Assembly: GCF_036417845.1 (NCBI RefSeq)
Contig: NC_089979.1
Location: forward strand, 20,788,458-20,852,457
Length of the DNA stretch: 64,000 nt
Origin: Apteryx mantelli
Lineage: Eukaryota; Chordata; Aves; Apterygiformes; Apterygidae
Direction of reading: 5' to 3'
Part shown: positions 40,026 to 53,451 of the stretch, piece by piece
Numbering within the stretch: position 1 is the first letter of the stretch
Layout: each line of letters starts with the position of its first letter
Notes under the pieces: model-generated
The model's input: only the letters and a program-made list of their open reading frames with translations
Database searches by the model: none
Told to the model about the DNA's origin: nothing
Translations under genes and position numbers: made by a program

Positions 40026-42944
40026 CCTAAATGTCGCGCTCTCAAGTTCGCTGTTGTGGTTCAGACGGACGCGCTCTGCCATAGCCACCCAGGCTGCACT
40101 GTTTGTTGACCTTCTGTTTTGGCACAAAGATGTCTACCTTTCAGTGTCCTGCCACCCAGAAATAACTTATCAACAGGGGAGAAATATTTTGCACCCTGCC
40201 TTTTAGTATGGGAATTTGACTTCTGAGTAAAGGAACTTCTGCTGTCAGAAATTTACACACATGAGAAGAGTGACTATTTGTTCTCAAATACCTAGATTAT
40301 CAATGAGTACAGGAAAGTCAAATTTATGGCTTAGAAAGCAAACCTGTTTCATGCAGAAAGCCATTACATAAGGCCTCCAGTAAATAAAGCTATTGCTTTT
40401 CATAGCTGCTTTGCTGATCTTATTTTTCAGAATTGGTTTCTTCGCACATGCAAGGAACTGAATCTAGAATTTGATTTCCTTGCCATTGATTTAGATCTGA
40501 AAGCTACCTTTTTTTGTTTTTTTAAGAGGGCTATTATACATTTATGAATAGTGTGAAGACACTCATTTTCTTCTGATCTACATTAAATGCTTGTCTATGG
40601 ATTTTAAGGTATTAATTGAGGTTTCCCTGTCTCCCTGCTGAATTGTGATTACTGTACACTAGGTGTGTACCTGCCTCTGATTTGAATTATTTCGTCAGAT
40701 GGGAATTTTGTAGTGAAACTGGAAAGAGAAGCCAGAAATCACTGCCTTTCTTTTCTGTACTTTAACTATAACCAGATATTCTTCTGTGCAGATTTATATT
40801 TACAATTTGTGTAATTTTTTTTATATTTACAAAATATTTCTTTGTAAATTTCTGAGGGTTGTCCTATCCGTGACAGGAGCAAAATCTGTGAGTTAGACTG
40901 AAAATGATGCAAAAGCTGTGATAATGGACAAACAAAAAATGGCTCAAAAGCTAAATTAGGCCACAAATGTTTCTTATATTTTCTGTTAGCATAGTACTTG
41001 GGAGTCTCCAAACCATACTGATGCCCCAATATGCTCGGAAGCTAAACAAACACATAATGCTCTGAATGTCTAAGAAAAGTTGAGTGGAAGTTCTGGAAAT
41101 AGTGGTAACTGACTCTGCACTGCATTTTGTAATGTATTGAGAAACAAATAGTGGCTATTTATAATCTGAAGGCTGTACAGCTTTACTATCTAGTTTTATA
41201 GATGTTGATATTGACCACAGATTTGCAAAAACTAATTCCTGAAAAGATTCAGTAGGAAAAAATGCTTTTCTGAAAACTTCACAATCTCTTTTTTTGTCCT
41301 TCTCTTTAAGCTAAAACAGAAGTGTTTGGGGGTTTTTTTTGTTTGTTTGTTTAAATTCTAAGGCTGGTAGTATCTTGTGTGCTGTGTTTTGGCCTGAAGC
41401 AAATTCTTCTGTCCATGCTGTGACCTCCTGAAAATGGATATTTTTAAAAGAAATACTGACAGATACTTAAACGACTACTTTCTACAGAAATACACTTGAA
41501 AGAAGGCAACACTGACACAGAAAACAACTTATTTTCTTTGTAATTCTCTGTATTGCCTATGCCATTATCTAAGACATTTTGTGTTTGAATAAGACCTAGC
41601 TCCTTCCCACTCTCTACATCCTGCAGAGAAATGGGAGTTCGGTGTTGTAATCTGTTAGAAAAAATGCACGTGAATTCATAAATTGAATATTATTACTTTC
41701 TGCAGGTTTAGAAATTGATCTGATCAGCTGGTGAATGCCTTAACTCCCGTTGTCTTCAGCAGGGGCTGTATTTCTGCTTCTCCAGTAGTTTATGACTCAG
41801 TTCTTCAGTGTGCTGGGCTTTTCATAAAGAGAGGACCTGAGCTAGAGAAGGACAATTTATGCTTAAACAAAATAACATTGAAAATGAGAATGTGTCCAAG
41901 AAAAAGAAAAAAAAAACAAAGAGCAAATACAATATAACTAGATGAACTAGAATAGAAATGAATATATAACACAGTGTTGAAGGCACTCTGATTAGATAAA
42001 AACTGATGAATTGTGAGGCCAAATCATTTAATTTGCTTCTGTTTTTAGAAATACATTCCAAACAAATACAGTGATTAGCCATGAGGTCCTCTTTATACAG
42101 AGAAATCATAAATAAACAAGACATTTACATTTTACTTTTGTATCTACAGAAAATTCCCTGATGCTGAAATCCTGATTGTAGTAAGGATTCCTTAAACTTA
42201 TGTGGCTTATCATTTGTATGATAAATTTAAAAAATAATATGAAATTTAAAAATAATATAAATATTCTCCTGTGTTCACATGTATTATTCTTCTAACAATG
42301 AGGAAGAATCATTCCTCTGATGTTTAAATATTCCGTCTTTCAGAGACTTTAAATCTTATTTTGGGATTAAAAGAATTAACTACCCACAACTAATATTTGG
42401 GCTTTCTGGCTGGAAAATGATGTTGCTATTGAAACTATTTCCAACCATGATTATTTTTAAAATCAGAATACTCAATGAAGAAAATTTCATACTTTTGAAA
42501 TAACATGGATTGAGTTTACTAATTAACTGCTAATTTTTCTAACTTCTAATACTATGAAGTGCAAATAGACCCTTGGCCTTTTTCATAATTTTCATAATTT
42601 TAGACAATAATGCCACATAAATTGAACAGCATGTGAGTCTGTTAAACTTTGTATCTCTTTGGATCTCTTCAATGTGAGCAAGTTGCATGCTTCAAGCAAA
42701 ATTATTGAGAAATCCAACCATGAATTTCTTCTTTCTGATGTCTGCACACTCAGCACTGGCAGCACACATATGCATCATGGATAAACCTGTAATTTCACCA
42801 CCACATTATAAGCTTATCTACTTGAATGAAACTGAAGTGAATGAAGGGTGATTGAGGATGTAATTTTAATACATCAGCCAAGATAAATACTAAACTGAAA
42901 CTGCATCTGCGTTATGGCACTGGGCTGAATGCCATAATACGATT

Positions 42945-43290
42945 TTTGCACCTGCTGAGCAGTTGGGAAACTATTTCCCTACTACGGGGTGAAATGCATT
43001 CGGGCTTAAAGGCATTCCAGAGAAGCAGGGGGCCGTCAGGACTCCAGTGGGCCCCACGTGGGTGCTGCTGTGGCTGCTCAGAGCAGGGCGAGATGCAGAA
43101 GGTCTCGGGACTTGGCTGGCCGGGCGGTCGGATGCGGCACCCGCTCTCGTCTCAAGGAGGCAAAAGCACCTCTGGAGGAACAAAACCAGCTCCACACCTA
43201 TGGCTCAGAGGAGCCAGCTTGACTTCTCCTGGAACCACTGTGATCCCTCTCCATACGGCCCAATCTGCACATTCTCTTCTAGATGATTTT
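42945..43290. other. GC-rich, CpG-bearing patch inside an intron
   Basis: The base composition jumps from about one-third to well over one-half GC for some 340 bases, with several CpG sites. Open frames of 126 and 79 codons (+) and 74 codons (-) reflect the lack of AT-rich stops. No splice sites, domain or known repeat is recognised. It could be a fragment of a retroelement, a recent insertion or a small regulatory CpG cluster. Confidence 0.4.
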
Positions 43291-46200
43291 GATGGGGAAG
43301 TGTGTGTAAACATGGCTTATATTTAGAAAGGAAGGCGGCATTATTTCTAGTATATGGAGAGAGTCAATTTTAGTTCTTCTCAGTGTTGGAGGATGTAGGA
43401 TACAAAATCATTATTACATTAAAGAGCTCTGCAATTTTCTACTTGTGGCATTTTGTGATTTATTATGCACATTAATTAAACAGTGGGTCAAGCTCACCAG
43501 CTACATGGTGCCTAAATGTGTGTTGTGTAAGATAAAGCTACATTAGGAAGAAAGGAACAGAAAAGAATTTTGGGGAAGTACTGTAAATCTGTTAGCCACA
43601 GGCAATTCAACAATTAAATTTCACAATAAATTCATTAACTTTAGGAGAGCAGATCTTAAAGCATTGCACATATGAGTGGTTCTGCCATTGGATAAACTCT
43701 AATAACTTACAGTTTATCACTGTATTCTGAAGCTATATGAGACATACACATTTACCAATACCTCAGTTTGAAGATATCATACCTTTTGTCATCTCTTTAT
43801 TCAAAAGAAAAGTGGTAGTGGCAGCTTTTTCTGTCCCTTTTAAATCTGCCAGAAGATAGAGAAATGATACATTCGTTCTTATTCAGTAAGAACAATTTTT
43901 ACTCTTTCTCCTGATGTCTTGGAGGGTACCAAAGTTAGAATTTCTATTAGTGTACATGCATGGAAGGAAGGAGTTGCACAATGCCAAGATCCTGCTCTTT
44001 TATTCCCTCTCTGGGGGAAGGGTAGCCCTACTCTTCCTCCAAAGCAGTTGAATAGGAGCACATTTGTGGAAGTGAAAAGTCTAAGAAGTCTGGGGTTGAT
44101 GGATAAACTACTAACCAGGTATATTTTCTCTGCCCTTTGTGTAGAAGGAAAGAGTAGGAGTGCAAGAGTAGCTATGCCAGTAGGTCTGGAATAGCTGTAG
44201 ACCAGCCTGTGAGGGTGACCTTTCCAGGCATATTTACTGTGTCTGGTTTCTGTATTCCTGCAAGGTGGAAGAGACAGAACAGCCATCTGGATCCATTTGT
44301 TCTAGGACTCCACTCCTAACTATAAAGAGTGACCATGTGTTGCCAGATATTCTGAAAATCCTTGCAAATTTTCTCCATTGTAGGGTAAATATACCCATGG
44401 AATTGAACATATATATTTTTAAGGGAGACTGAAAGTGTTAGTGTACTTTGAATCTGTTTATTGCCTTCTATTGTAAAAGACAAAAATGTCTTTTTATTGG
44501 CATATATTAAATCTGTTTACTGATGTTTCTTTACTAAAACAATAAAGGGAGAATTTCAGTTGTGCATGTTAATCAATTTGAATTTATTACTATTACTACA
44601 GTGGAGAATCAAAACAGCAGCCAAAACATATGATCACCAAGTATTTTCCAAAGATTTTTCCAAACATCATGTTTCCATCCCATCCCATAAAATAAGAATC
44701 TTTGATTTTAGTGTCCATTAGGAATTTCTTTTTGGTGGGGAATTTTCTCTCATTTCTTCTTTTACATTGTATTTTAATGGTATTTTGCAATGTAAAAAGC
44801 AATACAATTAACTATAGATCACTTATTTTCCTGTCTACAAACAACAAAACTATATAAATTTTAGAACCGCAGCTGGTATCTGTTAAAGAGAATCACTGTC
44901 AATGTATATTAAGTTTTCAGTGGTAAGTAATGTGTGCTTTATTTTCTTCCAGCGTATTCTGTTAAATCTTTGAGGACTTTGAATCAAATTACTTGGCAGC
45001 AGATGTTAGATTATTACATTTGAGTTTTTGTGTTTGATTACTGTTTGATAGTGTTTTCTTAAACAATAAATGGATGTACTTGATAACAAATAAGACAACT
45101 TTTTCAACCTCATAATTGCTTCTCGTTCAGAAGAGGATGCTGTCATGGAGCAATAGGTACCCAGTTTCTGCAACTTAGACTTTTGAGGAAGGTGCTGCCA
45201 TTTAAAAGAAGTCACAGCTGTAGCATACTCATTTACTGAGAAAATGCTGAGGAAAAGGAGGGAAGGGGAAAAAAGCAAAAGACGTAATTAATTATAGAAA
45301 ATAGTGCTTGGACATCATTCCGCTTGAAACTAACAGCTTAGAACTGGGAATAAGAAGAGGGCATAACACACACTCTACTTGGCTGAGTGTTATTTTTCAT
45401 GCCTGTTCAGGATCCCTATTTGCGGATAGTGAAAATCCTGCATTTTACCTGGGATTTGGCAGAAGCTGGTGGAGCATCTAAGCTTTTTTCCTAGTAGGAG
45501 AGCTACTTTTCAGAAATGTGCTTTTATATCAGCCAAGCTGATACACAGAAACTGATCACTCCAAAATTATAAAAACATGAAAATGAAGACAAAAGTGAAA
45601 TTTATTGAAAGTAACATTTTAAAGAATTCATAATTAGTCTGTTTTGAAAGTTTTCTTAGATACTTTAGCTAAAAATAGTAATAAACCTCCCAGTTTACCA
45701 CCTCCTATTTTTTCACCCATCCTCTATTCTTTTCCTTTCTTTATTTGCAACAGAAAAAGTAAGTAGGAAGGAGAAGAATAAAGAGAGAGAAAGACTACGA
45801 ATTTAATGGGTTGTTTGGCTGGCCTTTTTTTAGAAGAGGGCTACTCAAGAAGAAATGACTGAAAAAAGGGTATACAAGACACATGCATAAGCCTCTGAAT
45901 TTTGCATTTACCTCCTAAGTAGGTATTCAGCTTCTTTTTGACAATGTTGTCTTCATTTACTGGTATTACAAGAGGAGGCTAAAAGTGTTTGGTTTCTCTG
46001 CCAAAAAAAGTCTGTGAGATATATGACTTCTTTTTAGAAATACAGTGGGTAGAGAAAGGGGAGAGTAAACAGGGAGAAGAACTATATAAGCTGAAGGACA
46101 ATATTGATATAAGAAGATGGGATGAATACTGGCCTATATAAATTTAGACTGCAAATTAGAAGAAGGTTCCTAGCCATCAGACGTTGTTCTGGATCAGCAT

Positions 46201-46739
46201 TTTAACGGGAGTAGTGGGGAGGAAATGTAACTACTTTTCCAACTGTGCATATTTCATCGATGGCAAGGATTATTGCATCCTGATTCCCTGGCTTGCGGGA
46301 GTTAAATTGGATTGCCTCCTCTTTTGGGATGGACATGATGTTAGGAATTAGATATTTCCACTTGCAAAGCATTATAGGGTTAAATATCCATGGGATGCAT
46401 GAAACATCAAGTAAGTGTGAGACAAAATAAAACAAATTCTAGTATATTAAACAGCTGAAACTGAAGTTATGCAATATCTTTGAATTAGCTATTTAGCCTA
46501 TGATAGGAGTCAGTAACTGAATTTGTTTACAATCTCTTCTCAGGTCACAGTTTAGCTATGATTACAAGAGTAACAGTATACTTTTGCTGAGCATTTCAGC
46601 TGGTGGAATTAACCTTTAATTAACCTCTCAGCTGATGCTTTCAAATTTTGGTACAGAAAGATGAGTTTTACTTATGTCAGCTGTTTCTTCTAATTCCTTT
46701 TATATATATATGTTTTTGTTTCAGAGAATAGTAAACAGA

Positions 46740-47357
46740 TCATGAGATATTTTTTAAGAGAACTTTTTGGAGCTGATGCAGCTTTCTGTGGTAGAGAAGG
46801 GGCCCACAGGGATTTTTCATATTCAGAAAGGTCTTTGAATCCTTGGAAACTCCAAAGTAAAACAAAAACATGAGGAAATTCAGGGTCATTATATGAAAAA
46901 AAAGTACTAAATAGTAGATGCTTTTTCTGGGAGATGTTAGAACTGTTTTGATTAATTCACTTTGGAAAAACTCTAGAAATATATCTCTGTGCATTAAGTT
47001 ATGATTTCTGAGCACCTGGAAAAAATTGTGAAATAAAGACCTATAAGGAAAACAGTGAAGTGTAGCTGCAGAAATAATTTTTATCCCTTTCTCTAATAAT
47101 GTAATACCTACTCCAACATTTCTGGCCAGCCTGGCCGCATCTTGTCTGGCCCATCTGCACAGGCACAGTAGGACCAGTGCTTCAGGGAAGCGACAGACTT
47201 GCTGCACATGCCCGAACTGACTGCACTGCGTGTCGGATAAGAGCGTGTGGCGCAGGCGCTTCCCTGAGTTGCCACAGAAACTAGAGCACATTCCCACAGC
47301 AAATTCACCCAGCCTATTCCCAGCTGCCTTCCTTCCCAAGGATAAACCGGACAACAT
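46740..47357 (-). other. 205-codon minus-strand open frame, unrecognised
   Basis: This is the longest open frame in the window. Its first third (about 47100-47357) is GC-rich and cysteine/arginine-rich; the remainder is AT-rich and reads as phenylalanine/leucine-rich noise. The composition break inside one frame, the lack of any recognised domain and the absence of a supported promoter or splice sites argue against a real gene. The GC-rich part may be an inserted fragment of unknown origin. Confidence 0.2.
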
Positions 47358-49773
47358 GGTGGATGAACTGTGAACTGTAGTAACGGTCCTGGCAGTATGA
47401 GTGTCTGTGGGGGTCTTGTTCTTGTGGGACAGTGATTTTTTTATTAATATTTTTTAAATGTTCTAGATTTTGGCTTGGTTGCATGCTGTTTACTGTAAAT
47501 AATTGATACCCAGCATTCTGCACACAAGCCGTGTTGATCAGATCAGATTATTATACACATCAAAAGTATTATTTCCTCTCCTTGATTCAATAAAGATAAC
47601 CCTTATAGTTAGAGAGGATTGAAGAAAACACCAAGGGTTTCAATTTTTGAGGGAAAGACACTTTGGCAATTAAGGAGCAAGAGTAGATGAAGAGAAACTG
47701 AATTTTTTGGATAATGTTTATAATTCTGTGTTTCTTCAAAGCATCAAATGTTGAAAAATTAGTTTCATGAGAAATTTATAGACCAGCTATAGAATTCAAG
47801 TTGCATTTTCCTCTCTGACACCCACACACAGTTAACACATGCTCATTTACATTCCTGGCTGCAGATCTTGTGATCAGATACTTGCTAGTTCATATTCAGC
47901 CTGATTCAGAACGCTATAGTCAATAGGAGGTTTGCTATTGACGCTACCAGGAGAAGCTTTTCAGGCCCTTTTTGCTGTTATGTGAGGGATCTGAAGAAGA
48001 ATTTGTGAACCATGACAGCCTGTTAAGTGATTATGCAGTGTCCTGTGATATCTAATTTGCTTTCTTCAAGTTTTATTGTGCTATTATTTGGGCAATAAAT
48101 GTGAAACAGTAACCAAACCAAAAATAGCTATATGGTGTTTATAACTACAGATTAAGATTTTTAATATTTAATGATAAATTCATAGAATGAAAAAAATTAC
48201 TCTTGCTTCTTCAAAAGTAACTGCTTCTTCAGAAGCATTATTTATATCTGAAAAAGATTTTTAAAAGGTATGAGAAAAAATGTTAGCTGATCTTAAATAT
48301 GTTTAAAATGTAATTTTCATTTTTCAGACGTATTTTTGAAACAAATGTGAATGTTTTTATATAATTAAAGTCAATATAAAAGCTTTTCGATATTTTCAAA
48401 CTGAATTAAAATCCCACTGACTCGTTTGGGAAATGTAAAAATTTTTGCTTGGCAATTTTTAAAATAAAATCTCTCTCAAAAAAATGAGATTTTTGTTTTA
48501 AAGTTTACCTACATTTAAAAGGAGAAAGGAGAGAAAGCAGAAAACAGAAACAAAATCATGATTCACTTAGTTTTCCTTTTTAATGTTCTCAGTTCTCAAG
48601 CAACTTATTTCCATATCTTCATACTTAAGAGAATATGAAATTGTTGCAGTTTATGGTGAACATAGCATTGAAAATGCAGCCTCTGGTTTCAGAGAAAATA
48701 TTGAGTTTTGCCTGCCAAAATCATTTGCTACTTGAACATTCTTGTTGATGATAGAGACAAAAATGAGGGAATAGTGAGATCTATAATTCAAAAATAGCTT
48801 ATTCTACTAATGTCATGGCAGTATAAGAACACTGACAGTACTTACATTTGTAATTTTCTGGAATCATGGATATTTGATGAGCTGTGGTCTCATTTAATTA
48901 GCACTACAAAGAGTGCTGCTGAAAGACAATTATACAAACATTTCAAGAAAAGTTATCTATGTTACACTGTAGTGTCACAATTACTTGCAAAAGTGAAGCT
49001 TAAAAAGGATTATGTTCAACAGTGTTTCCTGGCACCAAAAAATCCTGATTTATCTAATAAAGGAAGATGGAGGTTCCTATCCTTGGCAGTGCTGAGCTTC
49101 TCTAAAAAGTTTTGACACGCGCTTGAAGACTGCAGCATTGGTGGCTGTAGGATGGGTTGAGATTTGTAGATTTGAGTGAAATAGTCATTTCAGGAAACAC
49201 GTTACTGTACTTTATTATGTCTAAAAGTGTGTAAGCACACAGTGTAACCCCAAAGCACACCTGCACAGTGAAACAGCTGACAACCCAACATACACTATGC
49301 AGATTTTAGGGCTTTACTTTCGTATTAGTTCTGCTGGGTCTGATGGACTGATGCTCAACAGCAGATGGAGTATATCACGGGCTTTCTTGGAGTATCTGAT
49401 GTTCCAGTTTAATTTCATCTAAAAGGATGAAAGTTTATATCTCCCAAGATTGCTCTGCAATACGATCTGAAATATGCTAAGTGAGGAAGATCAGGAGAAT
49501 ATCTTCCAAAGCGTGCTTCTGATCTGCGCTAAAACAATAATGGAGACAAACCTTAAAAGTATAATTCAAGGAAAAATCAGAAGATGTCAATAGCAGAGAA
49601 GTTAGAATATTTTGCAGCATTGTTTTTGAATACTTCCTGCAATTTGTATTATTTACTTGCTTTGATATAAGTTAGAAAACCTGATAACTTCACTCTGTAT
49701 TTCTGCTTGTTGCTTATTTGTCATTTAAATGAAAATGGTAGATATTTTATTTTGGCTACTTCAGTGCAGATAG

Positions 49774-49820
49774 TGATATAAATGATGTAAACTGATATAA
49801 ACTATATGATATAAACTGTG
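49774..49820. repeat. Degenerate GATATAAACT repeat
   Basis: Three to four imperfect copies of GATATAAACT, with GATGTAAACT variants, occur in 47 bases. Confidence 0.7.
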
Positions 49821-50303
49821 AAAATGTTCTGATTTATATCAGTCTTGGATGTGGTGAATTGTCTCTGGTGTCTCTGATAGATTCTGTCTTTCATGAACCC
49901 TTCCATATATTCTTCCAGCTATCTTCTATTAGGCAGGGAGATATTCATGAGGGAAAACATTTGCAAGGAGATCCTGCACAGAGGTTGTTTACCAAACACT
50001 GTGTCAAATTGAACTTTATTACCATACTATTCTGGTATAATATCACCATCCCTAATTGCCACATGATTACATGTTTAATGCATAAAATATCAGTTATTAC
50101 TTGACTGTGCTTTCCAAAAGTAATACAGGTCTGTACGTAGACACAGAACAAGGAACTACATCAAAATATTTGGTCACACACGAAGTTCTCAAAGTAAGTA
50201 GCTGCAAAATAAAAATCTTCTAATTTTATTGTTTGCCTGTTTTACACATAAGGAGAGAAAATTATGTGTGGTATTTATATTTTTATTTGTTTATTTTTGG
50301 TAG

Positions 50304-50438
50304 CTTGTCAAAGGAAGCTGTTTTGGAACTCTGGAAACTCTCCCATCAAAAATGCAGAAAATCCGCTTATCTATCATTACAGAAGAAGACTGTGAAATTC
50401 TTAAAATTTCTTGTTTGGATTATCTGAGAGTCAGAGAG
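50304..50438 (+). CDS. CNBD1: CNBD1 exon: phosphate-cassette turn and final strands of the first domain
   Basis: This is a 135-base, phase-0 exon of 45 codons. Its acceptor is TTTATTTTTGGTAG and its donor GAG followed by GTAAAC. It reads LVKGSCFGTLETLPSKMQ, then KIRLSIITEEDCEILKIS, then CLDYLRVRE. GSCFG sits where the phosphate-binding cassette of the fold begins, and EEDCEILKIS followed by DYLRV matches the last strands and the start of the C helix. The canonical cassette (FGE..L.....RAA) is not kept: Glu is replaced by Thr, and the Arg-Ala pair that grips the phosphate is missing. Binding of cAMP or cGMP in the usual way is therefore unlikely. The real frame is not the longest one here; an overlapping frame from 50233 is a shadow. 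Confidence 0.8.
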
Positions 50439-53400
50439 GTAAACTGCAATAATATTATGGGTTTATGACCTTTTAAGTAATTTTCTCTTGTATATAGTTC
50501 ATCTGCACACTTAAATAACTCTGTAATGTAATTATTTTTTGTTTTGAGTACTTCCACCTAAAGTGTCAGATTCAACCCACCTAATTTCCTTCCAGTTACA
50601 TTTAGACTGCTAAACCCAGCATAACCTTCCTCCTCTTCACAACATTAAACCCCTAAATCGAGGTTTAAACTGCTGTATCCTGACCTTTGAAAGCCATCAT
50701 CCACTCTGAGATCAAAACTTAAATGGATATATGCAACTTGTATCCTCATCCATAGATTATTACAGGCTGTTTCTGCTGTGAATTTGCTCTGCTTCCCTGC
50801 CAAGCACATTAACAAGACAACACCTAGTTCTCAACCTCATCAGTACTCACCTGACACCTCACAAATTGTCAAGTGCCAGCTCAAGCACTAAAAACTCAAG
50901 GTCTCTGTAGATTTTAACTTAAGCTGAAAATTAGCAGTAATGTTCCTACCTGTGGCTAAGCAAAAGACATGAAAAATTAATGTTTTATGGAGTGCTAAGA
51001 AAGGTTGGCTGAAAGGTTTGCTAGTTGTTCCTCATTCCCCAGCTAAGCTTGAACTCATGAACTCTCTTATTTAGAGTATAATTCCTTGCACTTTTTCACT
51101 GGCAGCAAAGTTAAATTTAAAACACAGAGATCCCTCCCCTCCCCTCCCCTCCCCTCCCCTCCCCTCCCCTCCCCTCCCTTCCTTCTTCCACCTTCCCTAC
51201 TTTTTTCCAGTTAAGTCACCCAGGTATCAGCACAGTCTCATAAGCATTTGTACTGGCACGAGTGTAAGGAGAAGGCAAACGTGACATGACACTTGGGTCA
51301 AGCAGGAAGGGCTGGGGGAAAGCAGGAATTTCCAAAATTGATCTCAGGAGAAAAAGCATCACTGAATGTTGTCCTGGAATTTCAGATGTGTTCGCAGTGA
51401 CATTTCATTTCGGATTTGAGTTGGTACATCCCAACACAGGACTTTAAGCTTTAGACTCGCAGATCCAAATTCAAAAACCTTCAGATTCCTCACAGTGAAA
51501 GGCCAATTGGGGAAAAAAAAAACAAAACAACAAAAAAAACCCCCAAGCTCTGAAACGATGAAAAAATCTGTATATAATAATAACCTTTTAAATTATTTGT
51601 GCTAAATAGGAAAATATACCTCTTAGTCATGGGTTACTAGGCACTATTTTTTTTTCAAGCTGAATTATTGCACAATAGAAACATTCACATGTTCAAATAC
51701 CAGATGAATTAAGACCAATAACCACAAAATATCAATGGCTCACTTGGGAAATTCTGTTCAAGTACACAGTATATATCCTGTTTTTGTGTGCACAGCAAAA
51801 TAACTTAGTCTCCACTAGATTGCACAGGTGGACTCAACAAAGTGGCAGCTCAGAAAAAGGGAGACAACTTCAGTCAGTCTCTGTCTTTGGCTAGGGATAT
51901 CCCAACAGATGTGTCTGTGCTAAAGTGGCTATTCAAATTGTGTACCAGTTAAGGAGTCTTCCAAGTTGAGTGAATTTTCAGGTTTTAGTTTAACTCAGAG
52001 TGCTTCTTTATTTTTGTTTTAAAGAAGAAAAGAACTGATCTTGAGCTCGATCCTTAGTCAAATTGGGACACAGCACAGAAAATGGTGCAAGTCCTTTTTC
52101 TCCTTGAAGCTGGAAACACAACTACTGAACCTCTCCTAGCTACACTGGCTGGTGAGGCTGAGTGAGGGTATCACATAGCATATTGCTCTTATCAGGTTTC
52201 TGAGGGACTTTCTGTGATAAGTCCTGAGAGAAGTGAGTTGACTTCTCAAGATTACACTGAGGCAGAAAAATCCATTCCAAAAGTTGGCTTCATCTTATGA
52301 TTTTGTAATTCTCTTTATACAGAAGGTGAATATGGTCTTCTAAAAGCACTAGGATATCTCAGAAAAGATACTATAAGTTTTCTGATAATGACTACTATCC
52401 ATTAATATGTACAGTGCAGTATTTCATTGGATAGGCTAAAAACTTAATCGGTGGACTTTGGAAAAGCAGTGATATACTTGCATAAAAGAAGGTACAGAAA
52501 TTATAATATAGTCATTTCTAAAGAAGGAAAACAGAAAAATAGGAGTTGGTGACCTTCCAGAGTACATGGAAATTAATTTTATATCAATAATTGAGACTGA
52601 GGGACTGAAGAAAAACTTTCTTTGAGATAAACCTCATGCTTTTTAAGACATTGAATTTTTTCCTTTTCTAACTTTCTGTATGTTCTATTTATCATTTTTA
52701 GACTTTTTTTTTTCTCTTTTGACTACCAGAAATTGTTATGTGCTAAAAGATAAGGCAATGCCTGATAGAGAGACTTCATTTCCTACCATTTCATACCATC
52801 CTGTAAAATAATCTATTTTCTATGATATAACACTTTCTGTTCTTTGACTCACTTTTCTTAATATTAGATTGTAAAATTTCTCAACTCAAGAAGAAACCCT
52901 CTGTACTGACAGGTGACTCTGGGGTATCATAAATAACATTGTCGTGTTTAAAAGATCTCAATATGAAGCCACTTAAAAAAAACCCTGTGGTTACATACCC
53001 TGAATGTGACACCCCTTTCAGGCATCAATTTGTTGCTTCTTAAGTCAGCTGTTTTTGAATTGCTAAACAGAGTCTGAACACTTCAAAGGATCAGCTCCTC
53101 TAGGTTGAGACTGACAAGATTGACTTTTGTATTTAATTTATGCAGCAGGAACAGGATTTTAGATTATGCTATTCTTCACTGAGAAAAAGCCCCCAAAGCA
53201 GTTTGCAATTAGGAATACAAACTTTAAATCAGAATTTCTCAGGTTATAATTACTAACGGTTAGTATTTTTGGCTGTGCTCTCATAAAAACTCTTAATGAT
53301 CAACTTGATACTTCTGAAAACTTTCTTTGTTCTACAGAATTTTAAATAAGCAAATATTGCATTTTCTTTATTGCTTTTTTTTTTTTTTTAATGCTAGCCC

Positions 53401-53451
53401 TTTTCTATTTCCTTCACGTGTTGTCTACTGTAACTACTGAACATCTTTCAG
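50439..53451 (+). other. CNBD1: CNBD1 intron (phase 0), 3.0 kb
   Basis: It starts GTAAAC and ends ACATCTTTCAG behind a pyrimidine-rich tract. It contains a CCCCT pentanucleotide repeat (51136-51175), an A-rich stretch near 51511-51540 and a T-run (53376-53390). No further exon is seen. Confidence 0.75.
51132..51179. repeat. (CCCCT)8 pentanucleotide repeat
   Basis: Eight perfect CCCCT units (51136-51175) are flanked by partial CCCT units. The minus strand is (AGGGG)n, which has G-runs able to form a four-stranded structure. It lies in the intron before the fourth visible exon. Confidence 0.95.

Larger units (their letters stand above)
37131..50303 (+). other. CNBD1: CNBD1 intron (phase 0), 13.2 kb
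   Basis: It starts GTAAGC and ends TTTATTTTTGGTAG. Contents: a compound CA/TA microsatellite, an old minus-strand CR1 copy (39035-40025), a small CpG-rich patch (40025-40090), a GC-rich patch at 42945-43290, a second GC-rich patch inside a 205-codon minus-strand frame (46740-47357), and a degenerate GATATAAACT repeat (49774-49820). The mammalian protein appears somewhat longer at this point, so one small phase-0 exon could be hidden here, but I found none. Confidence 0.65.

Noticed and set aside
43879..44286. 135-codon minus-strand and 91-codon + strand frames
   Set aside because: Overlapping frames on both strands without motif or codon bias; a chance opening.
50233..50427. 64-codon + strand open frame over the third visible exon
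   Set aside because: It is a shifted shadow of the real frame. The domain-like residues (GSCFGTLE, EEDCEILKIS) appear only in the other frame, from the splice acceptor at 50304.
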